Of a stretch of DNA of 64,000 nt, positions 37,250 to 47,516 are shown one piece after another. The DNA lies in NCBI RefSeq assembly GCF_003950295.1, contig NZ_RHNP01000008.1, positions 1 through 64,000 of the forward strand, read 5' to 3'. A model generated the notes under the pieces. The model was not told the origin of the DNA. It ran no database searches and saw only the letters and a program-made list of their open reading frames with translations. Both the position numbers and the translations under genes were made by a program. Each line of letters begins with the position of its first letter. Position 1 is the stretch's first letter. The DNA comes from Loigolactobacillus iwatensis (lineage in GTDB: Bacteria; Bacillota; Bacilli; Lactobacillales; Lactobacillaceae).

Positions 37250-37732
37250 ATGACCTACAAATATACTTTAGCGATTGTTCACGCACAAGAACAGATTTTG
37301 GTAATCAATCGGTTAAAAAAGCCCTATCCAGGGCAGTGGAATGGTGTTGGTGGTAAGGTTGAACCACACGAAACTGCAGATGTGGCAATGCAGCGTGAAA
37401 TACAGGAAGAAACACAATTTCGGCCTAACGACTATCAATTAGCGCTGGCCGGGATTCTTGATTGGCATATTGATGGGCGCTACATTGATAGTATTTACGT
37501 TTACTTGGCCGCACTAACTAAAGCAGCACCACCAATCTACCCACAAATGACGCGTGAAGGAATTTTGAATTTTTTTCCTTTAGATTGGTTAACCCAATCT
37601 GCTAATTTAGGCGTTGTAGCAGATTTTCAACGGATATTGCGTCCGGCACTTTCTGGGGGAAAGCAGCGTTACAACACGAACTTTATTGATGAACGATTAG
37701 TTGACTTTAAAGTGACACCACTGATAATGTAA
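37250..37732 (+). CDS. NUDIX hydrolase (8-oxo-dGTPase-like)
   Basis: 160 residues. The NUDIX box is visible as GKVEPHETADVAMQREIQEETQF in two parts (G at about 36, REIQEE at about 50-55), fitting Gx5Ex7REUxEExGU with minor changes. The start KYTLAIVHAQEQILVINR and WNGVGGKVE are typical of MutT/YtkD-like enzymes that hydrolyse oxidised or other nucleoside triphosphates. The substrate is unknown. SD CGGAGG lies nine bases upstream. It stands alone between repeats. Confidence 0.88.
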   Translation: MTYKYTLAIVHAQEQILVINRLKKPYPGQWNGVGGKVEPHETADVAMQREIQEETQFRPNDYQLALAGILDWHIDGRYIDSIYVYLAALTKAAPPIYPQMTREGILNFFPLDWLTQSANLGVVADFQRILRPALSGGKQRYNTNFIDERLVDFKVTPLIM

Positions 37733-37799
37733 CTAAACAACAGGAGCTACTTGAGAGAACCTGGTTTGACTATAACGTTCAGAAAAGCAAACAGAAAGT

Positions 37800-37872
37800 T
37801 GCAATCTAAGGTGTGTTTAGAAAATACTTTTAATAGTGTTTATCTGACTAATTTAGTGTAAGCGTATTTAAA
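37800..37872. repeat. Short family B repeat copy
   Basis: GTGTGTTTAGAAAATACTTTTAATAGTGTTT, written here as its two blocks 'gtgtgtttagaaaat' and 'acttttaatagtgttt', continues with 'ctgactaatttagtgtaagc' and AAAAAGC. It is the same short version seen near 4.9 and 34.6 kb. Confidence 0.55.
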
Positions 37873-37995
37873 AAGCAGCTTTTTTGGTGTCTTTCCAAAT
37901 TACCCCCTAGATTATAGATCGCACAATTTTATTAATTGCAAGGAAGTACTTTGCTGTGGAAATTTTGCTAAAGAAATGGGAGGTGTAAATTAAAA

Positions 37996-38472
37996 ATGAG
38001 ATTAGATTTTTCTGTTGCTGTTCATAGCTTACTTTACTTGGAGCAAAAACAGCCGGCCGTTATTTCAAGCCGTGAATTAGCCGTTTCCATGACGACTAAC
38101 CCGGTAATGATTCGAAATATTCTATCGGTTTTACATAAGCAACATTATATTCGCGGTGTTGTTGGGAAAAACGGTGGTTATCAACTCGACCGGACACTTG
38201 CGGAGATTAACGTTGGAGAACTCTACGATTTAACGATTCCGCCAACAATTAGTTACGCTCGTTTTACGACTGGCAATACGGAGGCCAGTGGTGCGGGCAG
38301 CGATATTAGCCGTAATATTGAGGCCACGTTGACGGATTTATTTACGCTTGCTGACACGGGTTACCGGGCCTTTTACCATCAATTTACGATGGCCGATTTA
38401 AAACAGGATATTGCTCAACACGGTTACTTTAAGCAAATTGCGCGGTTACCTTATCAAGGAGGCACGGATTAA
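37996..38472 (+). CDS. Rrf2-family transcriptional regulator
   Basis: 158 residues. The winged helix has MRLDFSVAVHSLLYL, ISSRELAVSM, NPVMIRNILSVLHKQHYI and GKNGGYQLDR (about 1-65), the Rrf2 pattern. No cysteine cluster is present, so it does not look like an iron-sulfur sensor; relatives such as YwnA or CymR act without one. Its target is unknown. The stop codon is one base from the GTG of a coupled membrane protein. Confidence 0.88.
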   Translation: MRLDFSVAVHSLLYLEQKQPAVISSRELAVSMTTNPVMIRNILSVLHKQHYIRGVVGKNGGYQLDRTLAEINVGELYDLTIPPTISYARFTTGNTEASGAGSDISRNIEATLTDLFTLADTGYRAFYHQFTMADLKQDIAQHGYFKQIARLPYQGGTD

Positions 38473-38473
38473 A

Positions 38474-38791
38474 GTGGTGCACGATGATCTGTTACTGGCG
38501 CTTCAGTTATTGATGATTCGAATGCGGCGGACCAAACGATTGCAGTATTTTGTTGGTATCCTTACAGTGTACGTGGTACTTAAAATCTTCTTTCAGACTA
38601 GCCCAACGTTATTCACAGTTTCTTTTACGCGTAATCGAGCATCTTTGGTCGCTTTTTTAACGGCGATTATCATGGTTGCCCTGAATAAAATACACCGTAA
38701 TTATCGTATTAGCGGCCAACAATTAATCACGATGTTGGGACCATTGAATCAGCAAGAAGCAGCGATTGTTCAGCAATTCAAACGTTGTTAA
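38474..38791 (+). CDS. Small membrane protein coupled to the Rrf2 regulator
   Basis: About 105 residues starting at GTG 38474, where AAGGAGG (38457-38463) lies eleven bases upstream; a second GTG three bases later is also possible. Two hydrophobic segments are seen (about 26-40 and 52-66), with basic flanks (RMRRTKR). I do not recognise a family. Tight spacing to the Rrf2 gene suggests translational coupling and perhaps a shared job. Confidence 0.6.
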   Translation: MVHDDLLLALQLLMIRMRRTKRLQYFVGILTVYVVLKIFFQTSPTLFTVSFTRNRASLVAFLTAIIMVALNKIHRNYRISGQQLITMLGPLNQQEAAIVQQFKRC

Positions 38792-38829
38792 AATCGTAGG
38801 ATGAGGATTAAAATAGTAAAATGAGTAAT

Positions 38830-38864
38830 TGGAGCTTGGGGATTTTCCAGACTCTTTTTTTGTA
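38830..38864 (+). terminator. Intrinsic terminator
   Basis: GGAGCTTGG / CCAGACTC imperfect stem around GGATTTT, followed by seven T, after the Rrf2-membrane protein pair. Confidence 0.6.
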
Positions 38865-38895
38865 AAGTATGGTTTTGGAATTGGAGGGTGTTGCT

Positions 38896-39741
38896 GTGAT
38901 TACGATCGGTTTAACAACGTGGACGGAACATGGTAGCTTAGTGGGTGCCGATCAAGCACGTAAGTTAACTTTACCAGAGTATAGTGAATTTCTACCCTGT
39001 GTTGAATTAGATACGCCATTTTACGGAATTCCGCGGCAAAGTTCTTTCGCTAAATGGACACAAGAGACACCGGAACAGTTTCAATTTATTATTAAGGCCA
39101 ATCAGGTCATGACGCGCCACCGTGATTATCAAGAAACAGGGGCGCCAAGTGTGGAGGCTGTATTTCAACAATTTAGGGATAATAGTCGGCCGCTTGTTGA
39201 AGCCGGAAAACTCAAGACGATCCTGTTACAATTTCCACCGTACTTTGGGGTTTCGAGAGAAAATATTTTGTATTTACAACAAGTTCGTCAATTCTTACCT
39301 GATTTGCCCTTAGCCGTTGAATTTCGGAATAAAACTTGGTATGAAGAAATTTATTTAAAACGAACTTTAAATTTATTAAGGCAACTTACTTATAGCCACG
39401 TTATTGTGGATGAACCACAGACGCCGGCAGGAAGCGTTCCGTATTACCCAGTGGCAACTAATGATGATTTAGCAATTTTTCGTTTGCACGGTCGGAATTT
39501 TAGTGGCTGGGCTAATCAGGATCGTAATTGGCGTAACCAGCGGACGCTTTATCGTTACCGTGAAAGTGAATTACAAGCGCTAGTGCCGGATATTCAACGC
39601 TTGACGGCCACAACCAAGGAAATTTGTGTTATTTTTAATAATAATTCTGGCGGCGACGCTGCAGGAAACGCCTTAGCCTTAAAGAAACTATTAGGGCTAG
39701 AATTTACGGGCCTCAATCCCCAGCAAATTGATTTATTTTAG
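38896..39741 (+). CDS. DUF72 family protein
   Basis: 281 residues. A TIM-barrel-like DUF72 protein: ITIGLTTWTEHGSL start, the conserved ELDTPFYGIPRQSSFAKW (about 37-54), FIIKANQVMTRH, LLQFPPYF, AVEFRNKTWY and FRLHGRN. The family is widespread and uncharacterised, with a suggested nuclease or sugar-binding role not established. GTG 38896 is chosen because GGAGG lies eight bases upstream; an ATG nine codons earlier is less well placed. It is 20 bases before tag, probably one transcript. Confidence 0.88.
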   Translation: MITIGLTTWTEHGSLVGADQARKLTLPEYSEFLPCVELDTPFYGIPRQSSFAKWTQETPEQFQFIIKANQVMTRHRDYQETGAPSVEAVFQQFRDNSRPLVEAGKLKTILLQFPPYFGVSRENILYLQQVRQFLPDLPLAVEFRNKTWYEEIYLKRTLNLLRQLTYSHVIVDEPQTPAGSVPYYPVATNDDLAIFRLHGRNFSGWANQDRNWRNQRTLYRYRESELQALVPDIQRLTATTKEICVIFNNNSGGDAAGNALALKKLLGLEFTGLNPQQIDLF

Positions 39742-39761
39742 ATTAAAAAAGGAGAATGAGT

Positions 39762-40334
39762 ATGACGATTCAACGTTGCACTTGGGCAGAAGCTGATCCT
39801 TTGTTGCAGGCCTATCATGATCAAGAGTGGTGTCGACCAACCCATAACGACCGAACGCTTTTTGAATTACTTTGTATGGAAACGTACCAGGCTGGTTTAA
39901 GTTGGTTAATTGTGCTGCGAAAGCGAGCGGCCTTTCATCGGTATTTTCATGACTATGATCCGCAGGCTGTTGCTCAAATGCCATTAGCAGAAATTGATTC
40001 GGCCATGCTTGATCCAGCAATTATTCGCAATCGTCGCAAATTAGAGGCAACTGTAATCAATGCCCAATCTTTTTTAACGATTCAAAGCCAACAAGGCAGT
40101 TTTGCTAGTTATCTTTGGCAATTTGTTGCCGACCAACCAATCGAACATCAGATTACTGATGCAAAAGAATTACCGGCTAAAAATGAATTATCCCAGCAAA
40201 TTGCTAAAGACTTGAAGCAACGTGGCTTTAAATTTATGGGCCCAGTAACAACTTATTCATTTATTCAGGCTGCTGGGCTGATTAACGATCATGTTATGGG
40301 TTGCGCCTTTCGTCAGGTAACACCACGAAGATAG
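39762..40334 (+). CDS. tag: DNA-3-methyladenine glycosylase I
   Basis: 190 residues. It removes 3-methyladenine from alkylated DNA. TAG family signatures are RCTWAEADPLLQAYHDQEWC (about 4-23), DRTLFELLCMETYQAGLSW and YSFIQAAGLINDHVMGC near the end. TAG enzymes usually bind zinc through Cys4, His17 and two C-terminal residues (His175 and Cys179); the Cys, His, HVMGC set seen here is compatible. ATG 39762 is preferred over ATG 39756, because GGAG sits seven bases upstream of the former. Confidence 0.93.
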   Translation: MTIQRCTWAEADPLLQAYHDQEWCRPTHNDRTLFELLCMETYQAGLSWLIVLRKRAAFHRYFHDYDPQAVAQMPLAEIDSAMLDPAIIRNRRKLEATVINAQSFLTIQSQQGSFASYLWQFVADQPIEHQITDAKELPAKNELSQQIAKDLKQRGFKFMGPVTTYSFIQAAGLINDHVMGCAFRQVTPRR

Positions 40335-40437
40335 CGTGATGACGCAGAGTCTTTTATGGTATACTTTTGAAAAGGCCCTAACGTTTAAAACGGCGGGTTA
40401 GTATGGCTTGCGCTCATTTGTGCACAACGCTCATTAA

Positions 40438-42492
<2,055 letters not shown>

Positions 42493-42496
42493 ACAG

Positions 42497-42625
42497 AAAG
42501 AATAGTAGCTATTTTGAAGAGTGATCAGTAAACTGGATTTGGTTGTGAAATAGAATTTGCAGAACCACGTCAGTGCTTTTATACTGAAGAAAACTTATTT
42601 AAAATGGCGGCTATTCTTTTTTTAT
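42497..42625 (+). terminator. Terminator after metG
   Basis: AGAATAGTAGCTATTTT (from about 42500) pairs, with G-U pairs, to AAAATGGCGGCTATTCT (to about 42618) and is followed by seven T. The roughly 85-base loop is unusual and could hold a further structure. Confidence 0.6.
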
Positions 42626-42659
42626 TTAGCGGAAACGTATCTAGAAAGAGAGATAAAAA

Positions 42660-43439
42660 ATGCAGATATTTGATTCACATACACATTTAAATGATCCGGC
42701 GTTTGCGGGGAAAGTACCAGAATATATCAAGCATGCTCAAGATCTAGGCGTGACAAAAATGGCAATTGTCGGCTCTGACGCAACTTTGAATCAAGGAGCA
42801 CTTGATTTGGCACATCAGTATCCCAATTTATACGCCGTGATTGGTTGGCACCCAGAAGAGGCGTTGACTTATAATCAGCAAGTTGAGGATCAGTTAGTGG
42901 CGCAACTCCAGGATGACAGAGTGGTCGCCCTAGGTGAGATTGGCCTAGATTACCATTGGGATAAGGAACATCATGAACAACAACGAGCAATTTTTACTCG
43001 CCAAATTGAGCTTGCTAAGACGTTGCATTTACCAATTTCAATCCACACACGGGATGCCTTTGAAGATACTTATCAGATTTTAAAAGCGGCCGATATTCGG
43101 GATATTGGCGGAGTTATGCATAGTTTTAATGGTAACGCCGAATGGTTACAAAAATTTCTGGATCTTGGTTTAATGATTTCTTTTAGCGGCGTTGTTAGTT
43201 TTAAAAATGCACCTGAAGTGCACGAGTCCGCAAAATTAGTGCCGGCTGATCGTTTTTTAGTTGAAACGGATGCCCCATATTTAACACCAGAACCACACCG
43301 GGGCGAACAAAATGAACCAGGGTACACGCGCTATGTCGTTGCGGCAATTGCTAAATTACGGCAAGAGGAGGTTGCTACGGTTGCAGCACAAAGTTACCGT
43401 AACGCAAGCCAATTTTTTGGAGTAGTGGCCAATGGTTGA
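42660..43439 (+). CDS. TatD-family metal-dependent DNase
   Basis: 259 residues. TatD/YabD TIM-barrel hydrolase: FDSHTHLNDPAF (metal His pair, about 4-15), GWHPEEA, ALGEIGLDYHWD (catalytic Glu, about 91-102), SIHTRDA, MHSFNG and ETDAPYLTPEPHRG. Members act as 3'-5' DNases in repair or as D-aminoacyl hydrolase relatives. It overlaps rnmV by eight bases, so the two are translationally coupled, the standard Firmicute arrangement. Confidence 0.93.
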   Translation: MQIFDSHTHLNDPAFAGKVPEYIKHAQDLGVTKMAIVGSDATLNQGALDLAHQYPNLYAVIGWHPEEALTYNQQVEDQLVAQLQDDRVVALGEIGLDYHWDKEHHEQQRAIFTRQIELAKTLHLPISIHTRDAFEDTYQILKAADIRDIGGVMHSFNGNAEWLQKFLDLGLMISFSGVVSFKNAPEVHESAKLVPADRFLVETDAPYLTPEPHRGEQNEPGYTRYVVAAIAKLRQEEVATVAAQSYRNASQFFGVVANG

Positions 43440-44007
43440 GGAAAAGATTAAAGAGATTATTGTGGTTGAAGGACGCGATGATACGCGGCGCCTACAGCAG
43501 GTTGTAAATGCTGATACGATAGAAACCAATGGCTCAGAAATAAGTGATGCTACGTTGGCCGCCATTGCAACGGCTCAAAAGCGGCGCGGTGTAATCGTGT
43601 TTACCGATCCTGATTCACCTGGAGAAAAAATTCGTAAAACAATTTCGGCTAAGGTTCCCGGTATCAAACACGCCTTTTTGTCTCAAGGGCAAGCTCAGCC
43701 GGAAAAGCATAAAAGTAGCTTAGGGGTTGAACATGCTGGCAACAAGGCCATTAAGCACGCCTTAGCGCATTTATACACGCAAATGCCCACTGCTAAGCCC
43801 ATTATTTCGCGGCAAGTCTTACAGGCAATGGGATTGACGGCAGGTCCGAACGCGAAGGCCCGGCGACAACAACTGGGGAATATTTTACAAATTGGCTATA
43901 CTAACAGTAAACAACTATATAAACGATTACAGTTATTTCAGATTAGTGAGGCAGAATTTGCAACCGCAATGAAACAGATTCAAGAAGATAACGGCCTAAA
44001 TGAATAA
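43432..44007 (+). CDS. rnmV: Ribonuclease M5
   Basis: 191 residues. It matures the ends of 5S rRNA precursor. The Toprim domain occupies the N-terminal half: IIVVEGRDDTRRLQQV (catalytic Glu, about 9-24) and VFTDPDSPGEKIRK (DxD type, about 57-70). The C-terminal half has VEHAGNKAIKHAL and a basic end. It overlaps tatD and precedes rsmA by 235 bases, which contain the tandem micro-ORF element. Confidence 0.94.
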   Translation: MVEEKIKEIIVVEGRDDTRRLQQVVNADTIETNGSEISDATLAAIATAQKRRGVIVFTDPDSPGEKIRKTISAKVPGIKHAFLSQGQAQPEKHKSSLGVEHAGNKAIKHALAHLYTQMPTAKPIISRQVLQAMGLTAGPNAKARRQQLGNILQIGYTNSKQLYKRLQLFQISEAEFATAMKQIQEDNGLNE

Positions 44008-44036
44008 AAATAGACCAAATAAAATTTAGAAGGATC

Positions 44037-44090
44037 ATGTTTCCAGGGCACGGTTTTTGTGCTAGGAGAATGGATATCCTCCGAGAATAA
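44037..44090 (+). CDS. Candidate leader ORF, copy 1 before rsmA
   Basis: The frame encodes MFPGHGFCARRMDILRE. AAGGA lies only two to three bases before the ATG, closer than ideal. It shares the FCARRMD core with the copies at 44138 and 24342, with tandem rare codons AGG-AGA. Amino acids 3 and 4 differ between copies, so selection at protein level is not shown; it may be a byproduct of a conserved RNA structure. Confidence 0.4.
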   Translation: MFPGHGFCARRMDILRE

Positions 44091-44137
44091 GATTTTGCGG
44101 TTTGATGCAAATAGACCAAATAGAATTTAGGAGGGCC

Positions 44138-44191
44138 ATGTTTCGACTGCACGGTTTTTGTGCTAGGAGAATGGATATCCTCCGAAAATAG
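44138..44191 (+). CDS. Candidate leader ORF, copy 2 before rsmA
   Basis: The frame encodes MFRLHGFCARRMDILRK, exactly 101 bases after copy 1. AGGAGG is three bases before the ATG. The stop is followed by the ATTTTGC / GCAAAAT hairpin and then the rsmA SD. Interpretation is the same as for copy 1. Confidence 0.4.
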   Translation: MFRLHGFCARRMDILRK

Positions 44192-44242
44192 GATTTTGCG
44201 GTTTGATGCAAAATAGACTAAATAGAATTTAGGAGGACAATA

Positions 44243-45121
44243 ATGGCAGAGGATGAACGGCCGATCGGAACTCGCAGTCGTACGCGAGAAATTTTAGACA
44301 CTTATGGTTTATCGTTTAAAAAAAGTCTTGGCCAAAACTTTTTAACTGAACCAGCAATTTTAAATGAAATTATTACTACGGCTGATTTAACTACGACTGA
44401 TGATGTCATTGAAATCGGACCAGGAATCGGTAGTCTAACTGAACAGCTAGCGCAACGTGCTCATGAGGTTCTTGCGCTGGAAATTGATCAACGCTTGATT
44501 CCAATTTTGGCCGATACGTTGGCTGCTTATAAAAATGTAACGGTGATTAATCAAGATGTCTTAAAAAGTGATTTAGCGACACTTGTTCGTGACCATTTGG
44601 ATGGGAAGCACCAGATTAAAGTAGTTGCTAATCTACCGTATTACATCACGACGCCTATTTTACTGCGGTTATTAGATAGTGATCTAGATTTCACGCAAAT
44701 TGTGGTAATGATGCAGCGGGAAGTTGCGGAACGCTTGGCCGCTGATTCGGGAAACAAGATTTATGGCTCGTTAACGGTTGCCGTTCAGTACCGCATGCAG
44801 GTTGATATTGCCCATATCGTGCCAAAGACAGTTTTTGTACCACAACCTAATGTTGATTCAGCGATTGTTTCATTAACCAAGCGAACTGCTCGGGAGGAAA
44901 GTGCCAATGACTTTAAGGCCTTTTCGCGACTAGTTAAGGGAAGCTTTGCCAAACGGCGCAAGAGTCTGTGGAATAATTTATTGGCGCTTTACGGGAAGGA
45001 TGAATCGACCCGTGAGCATTTGACAGCGGCTTTAAAGTCAGTTGACATTAGTCCCGGGAAGCGTGCCGAGCAATTAAGTATTACTGATTTTGTTCGTTTG
45101 GCAAACGCAATAAATTTGTAA
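44243..45121 (+). CDS. rsmA: 16S rRNA (adenine1518/1519-N6)-dimethyltransferase
   Basis: 292 residues (also called KsgA). It dimethylates two adenines of the 3' hairpin of 16S rRNA late in 30S assembly. The motifs are KKSLGQNFL (about 26-34), SAM-binding EIGPGIGSLTE (about 57-67), LEIDQRL and the catalytic VVANLPYYITTPI (NLPY, about 130-142). SD AGGAGG lies six bases upstream. It is preceded by a duplicated leader element, which could make its translation conditional. Confidence 0.96.
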   Translation: MAEDERPIGTRSRTREILDTYGLSFKKSLGQNFLTEPAILNEIITTADLTTTDDVIEIGPGIGSLTEQLAQRAHEVLALEIDQRLIPILADTLAAYKNVTVINQDVLKSDLATLVRDHLDGKHQIKVVANLPYYITTPILLRLLDSDLDFTQIVVMMQREVAERLAADSGNKIYGSLTVAVQYRMQVDIAHIVPKTVFVPQPNVDSAIVSLTKRTAREESANDFKAFSRLVKGSFAKRRKSLWNNLLALYGKDESTREHLTAALKSVDISPGKRAEQLSITDFVRLANAINL

Positions 45122-45239
45122 CTGGTACTAGCGAATTTATTAGGATATTTAAGTTGCAACGAAAAACGGCTTGTGGTATAATTGCAAATTTTATAAAATC
45201 GTGTTATACTAGTAATCATCTTAAGAAGAGGTGAAACGA

Positions 45240-45497
45240 ATGCCAATTACACTAGCGAGCATTAAGGAAAATCTCGATAGCAAAGTCGGACAAAAAATGA
45301 TGGTCGTTGCGCAAGCCGGACGCAAGAAAATCACTAAGCGAAAAGGAATTCTTCACGAAACTTATCCTGCAGTATTTGTTGTAGATTTAGATCAAGAAGA
45401 AAATTCTTTTGAACGTGTTTCATATAGCTATGCGGATCTTCTTACAAAGTCTATTGAAATTAAGTTCGATGATGACAAGCAAAACGTTGCATCGTAA
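45240..45497 (+). CDS. veg: Veg family protein
   Basis: 85 residues, basic, beta-rich. MPITLASIKENLDSKVGQKM, then GRKKITKRKGIL and ETYPAVFVVDLDQ are the Veg (DUF1021) signature. In Bacillus subtilis Veg affects biofilm matrix expression and spore germination; the role in lactobacilli is unknown. AGAGGTG lies about seven bases before ATG 45240. The position between rsmA and ispE is conserved. A terminator-like stem and nine T follow at 45521-45578. Confidence 0.93.
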   Translation: MPITLASIKENLDSKVGQKMMVVAQAGRKKITKRKGILHETYPAVFVVDLDQEENSFERVSYSYADLLTKSIEIKFDDDKQNVAS

Positions 45498-45518
45498 ATA
45501 ATAATTTAAGTGAGTGAT

Positions 45519-45580
45519 ATTGCAGTTTGTTAGGCTGTTTGGCCTAGATCCATTAACTGCTGTTGCTTATTTTTTTTTGC
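45519..45580 (+). terminator. Terminator after veg
   Basis: GCAGTTTGTTAGG pairs imperfectly with the region around CATTAACTGC, with an inner TAGGC / GCCTA stem, followed by a run of nine T. Confidence 0.6.
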
Positions 45581-45644
45581 CTTTTTTAATTACTGAAAGA
45601 TTAGTATAATAAGAAACAAATTAAAAACGGCTGGGGGTAAAGCA

Positions 45645-46496
45645 ATGATTACGGAGAAGGCAGCGGCCAAAATAAATTTAGGCCTAGATACACCCTTTCA
45701 ATACAAAAATGGCGATCAAGAGTGGCAGATGGTGATGTCTTCCGTTGACCTTTCTGATTACGTTGATCTTACTTTGTCCGCAACTAGTCAAATTAGGGTT
45801 AATACAGATAGTGGTTTTTTGCCTGAAGATTACCGTAATCTTGCGTATCAAGCGGCCTACTTATTGCAAAAGACCTACCAGGTTACGCAAGGTGCAACGA
45901 TTCGAATCAGAAAAAGGATTCCGGTAGCGGCTGGTTTGGGCGGCGGTAGTTCTGATGCAGCGGCCGTTTTGCGCGGTTTAAATCGGTTGTGGCACCTTAA
46001 TTTATCCTTAACGACCTTGGCACATTTAGGGCTAAAAATTGATTCTGATGTTCCCTATTGTGTTTTTTCGCAAACGGCTTTCATTAGCGGTCGTGGTGAT
46101 TTAATTCAATTACTTCCTGAATTACCCCCATTTTGGGTGGTGTTGGCTAAACCCCGGGTTAGTGTTTCCACACCAAGTATTTTGCGCGTTATTGCCTATA
46201 ATGAAGAACTCAATCATCCTGAAATTAAGCAATTAGTGCAGGCAATTAAACAGAATAATTATGAAAAGATGATAACAACGATGGGTAACGTGTTGGAACC
46301 AATTACGAGTCAACATCATCCAGAAGTTCAGCCTTTAGCGGCTAAGATGCGTCAATTTGGGGCCGATGTTGTTCAAATGAGTGGCAGTGGTCCAACCATT
46401 TTTGGCCTGTGTAATAAACAATCCCGGGCCCAACACGTTTACAATAGTATGCGTGGCTTTTGCCAGGAGGTTTATCTGGTTCGCTCCTTACATTAA
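45645..46496 (+). CDS. ispE: 4-diphosphocytidyl-2-C-methyl-D-erythritol kinase
   Basis: 283 residues of the GHMP kinase fold. The ATP loop is PVAAGLGGGSSDAAAVL (about 89-105); KAAAKINLGL at the start and MSGSGPTIFG (about 246-255) are the other motifs. It phosphorylates CDP-methylerythritol in the MEP isoprenoid pathway. Many lactobacilli use mevalonate instead and keep ispE as an orphan next to purR, so whether a full MEP pathway exists here is open. SD GGGGG lies eight bases upstream. Confidence 0.93.
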   Translation: MITEKAAAKINLGLDTPFQYKNGDQEWQMVMSSVDLSDYVDLTLSATSQIRVNTDSGFLPEDYRNLAYQAAYLLQKTYQVTQGATIRIRKRIPVAAGLGGGSSDAAAVLRGLNRLWHLNLSLTTLAHLGLKIDSDVPYCVFSQTAFISGRGDLIQLLPELPPFWVVLAKPRVSVSTPSILRVIAYNEELNHPEIKQLVQAIKQNNYEKMITTMGNVLEPITSQHHPEVQPLAAKMRQFGADVVQMSGSGPTIFGLCNKQSRAQHVYNSMRGFCQEVYLVRSLH

Positions 46497-46561
46497 ATCA
46501 TTGATGGGATTAAATAGACTAACTACCTGTTTTTAAGTTAAATTTCGGTTAATTTCTAATT

Positions 46562-46574
46562 ATTTCCGAACAAT
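46562..46574 (+). promoter_or_regulatory. PurR box upstream of purR
   Basis: ATTTCCGAACAAT matches the Firmicute PurBox AWWWCCGAACWWT at every position. It lies 93 bases before the purR start and upstream of a TATAAT at 46621-46626, consistent with autoregulation. Confidence 0.7.
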
Positions 46575-46666
46575 TTTGGCTAATTTGGGTAAATCGCTAG
46601 TTTTTTAAGAATAATATCTTTATAATGAGTAAGCAAACTTTTGAAAATGAAAATTGAGGTGTACTT

Positions 46667-47497
46667 ATGAAGATCAGAAGAAGTGAACGGTTGATCGATA
46701 TTACTCATTATTTACTGGAAAGACCGCATACGTTGATTCCGCTAACTTTCTTTGCAAAGCGCTACGAATCTGCAAAATCATCGATAAGTGAGGATTTGGG
46801 CATTGTCCGACGAACCTTTGCAACGCGGGGCACGGGGATTCTTGAAACCGTGCCTGGGGCCGCAGGTGGTGTCCGTTTTATTCCGACAATTAATGAAGAG
46901 GAAGCAAAACAATTTATTACTGAAATGACAGCACGTTTGGCCGAACAAAGTCGTTTATTACCTGGTGGCTACGTCTATTTGTCCGATTTACTGGGACAAC
47001 CAGAAGTATTGCGTCAAGTTGGACGTCTAATTGCCACGCAGTACGTTGATCAAAAGATTGATGCAGTTATGACGGTTGCAACTAAGGGCGTACCTATTGC
47101 CCAAAGTGTTTCAATGTACTTAAATGTTCCTTTTGTGATTGTTCGGCGCGATTCCAAAATTACGGAAGGATCGACGGTAAGTGTCAACTACGTTTCTGGT
47201 TCATCAGAACGTGTTGAAAAAATGGAATTATCTAAGCGTAGTCTGCCTCGTGGTGCACGAGTACTTGTTGTGGATGACTTTATGAAGGGTGGCGGTACCG
47301 TTAATGGTATGCGCAGCCTGATCACTGAATTTGAGGCTGAATTAGTCGGCATAACAGTATTTGCTGAATCAACCTTTGATGGTCCGCGGGCGATTGATGA
47401 TTACACAGCATTATTATCAGTTGATAAAGTAAACAGTCAGAGCGACACTATCCACGTTAAGGCGGGTAATTATTTACAACGCGCATTTAAACATTAA
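46667..47497 (+). CDS. purR: Purine operon regulator PurR
   Basis: 276 residues. An N-terminal winged helix (KIRRSERLIDITHYLLERP ... SSISEDLGIVRR, about 2-50) is joined to a phosphoribosyltransferase-like domain (about 75-276) with the PRPP motif VLVVDDFMKGGGTVNG (about 202-217). In Bacillus it represses, and in lactococci activates, purine genes; PRPP is the effector. The PurBox upstream suggests self-control. SD GAGGTG lies eight bases before ATG. Confidence 0.95.
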   Translation: MKIRRSERLIDITHYLLERPHTLIPLTFFAKRYESAKSSISEDLGIVRRTFATRGTGILETVPGAAGGVRFIPTINEEEAKQFITEMTARLAEQSRLLPGGYVYLSDLLGQPEVLRQVGRLIATQYVDQKIDAVMTVATKGVPIAQSVSMYLNVPFVIVRRDSKITEGSTVSVNYVSGSSERVEKMELSKRSLPRGARVLVVDDFMKGGGTVNGMRSLITEFEAELVGITVFAESTFDGPRAIDDYTALLSVDKVNSQSDTIHVKAGNYLQRAFKH

Positions 47498-47516
47498 AGA
47501 GTTTGAGGGTGATTGA

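Larger units (their letters stand above)
44009..44238 (+). repeat. Tandem leader repeat (2.3 copies of 101 bp) before rsmA
   Basis: The block 'atagaccaaataaaatttag' with GAAGG or GAGG recurs at about 44010, 44111 and 44212; the third copy supplies the SD of rsmA. Between successive blocks lie a 17-codon micro-ORF and a hairpin (ATTTTGC / GCAAAAT in the second copy). The unit length is 101 bases. A related single copy precedes argD. Confidence 0.85.

Noticed and set aside
45645-46496. Reading ispE as proof of a full MEP isoprenoid pathway
   Set aside because: Lactobacilli often keep ispE as an orphan beside purR while using mevalonate; no other MEP gene is in the window.
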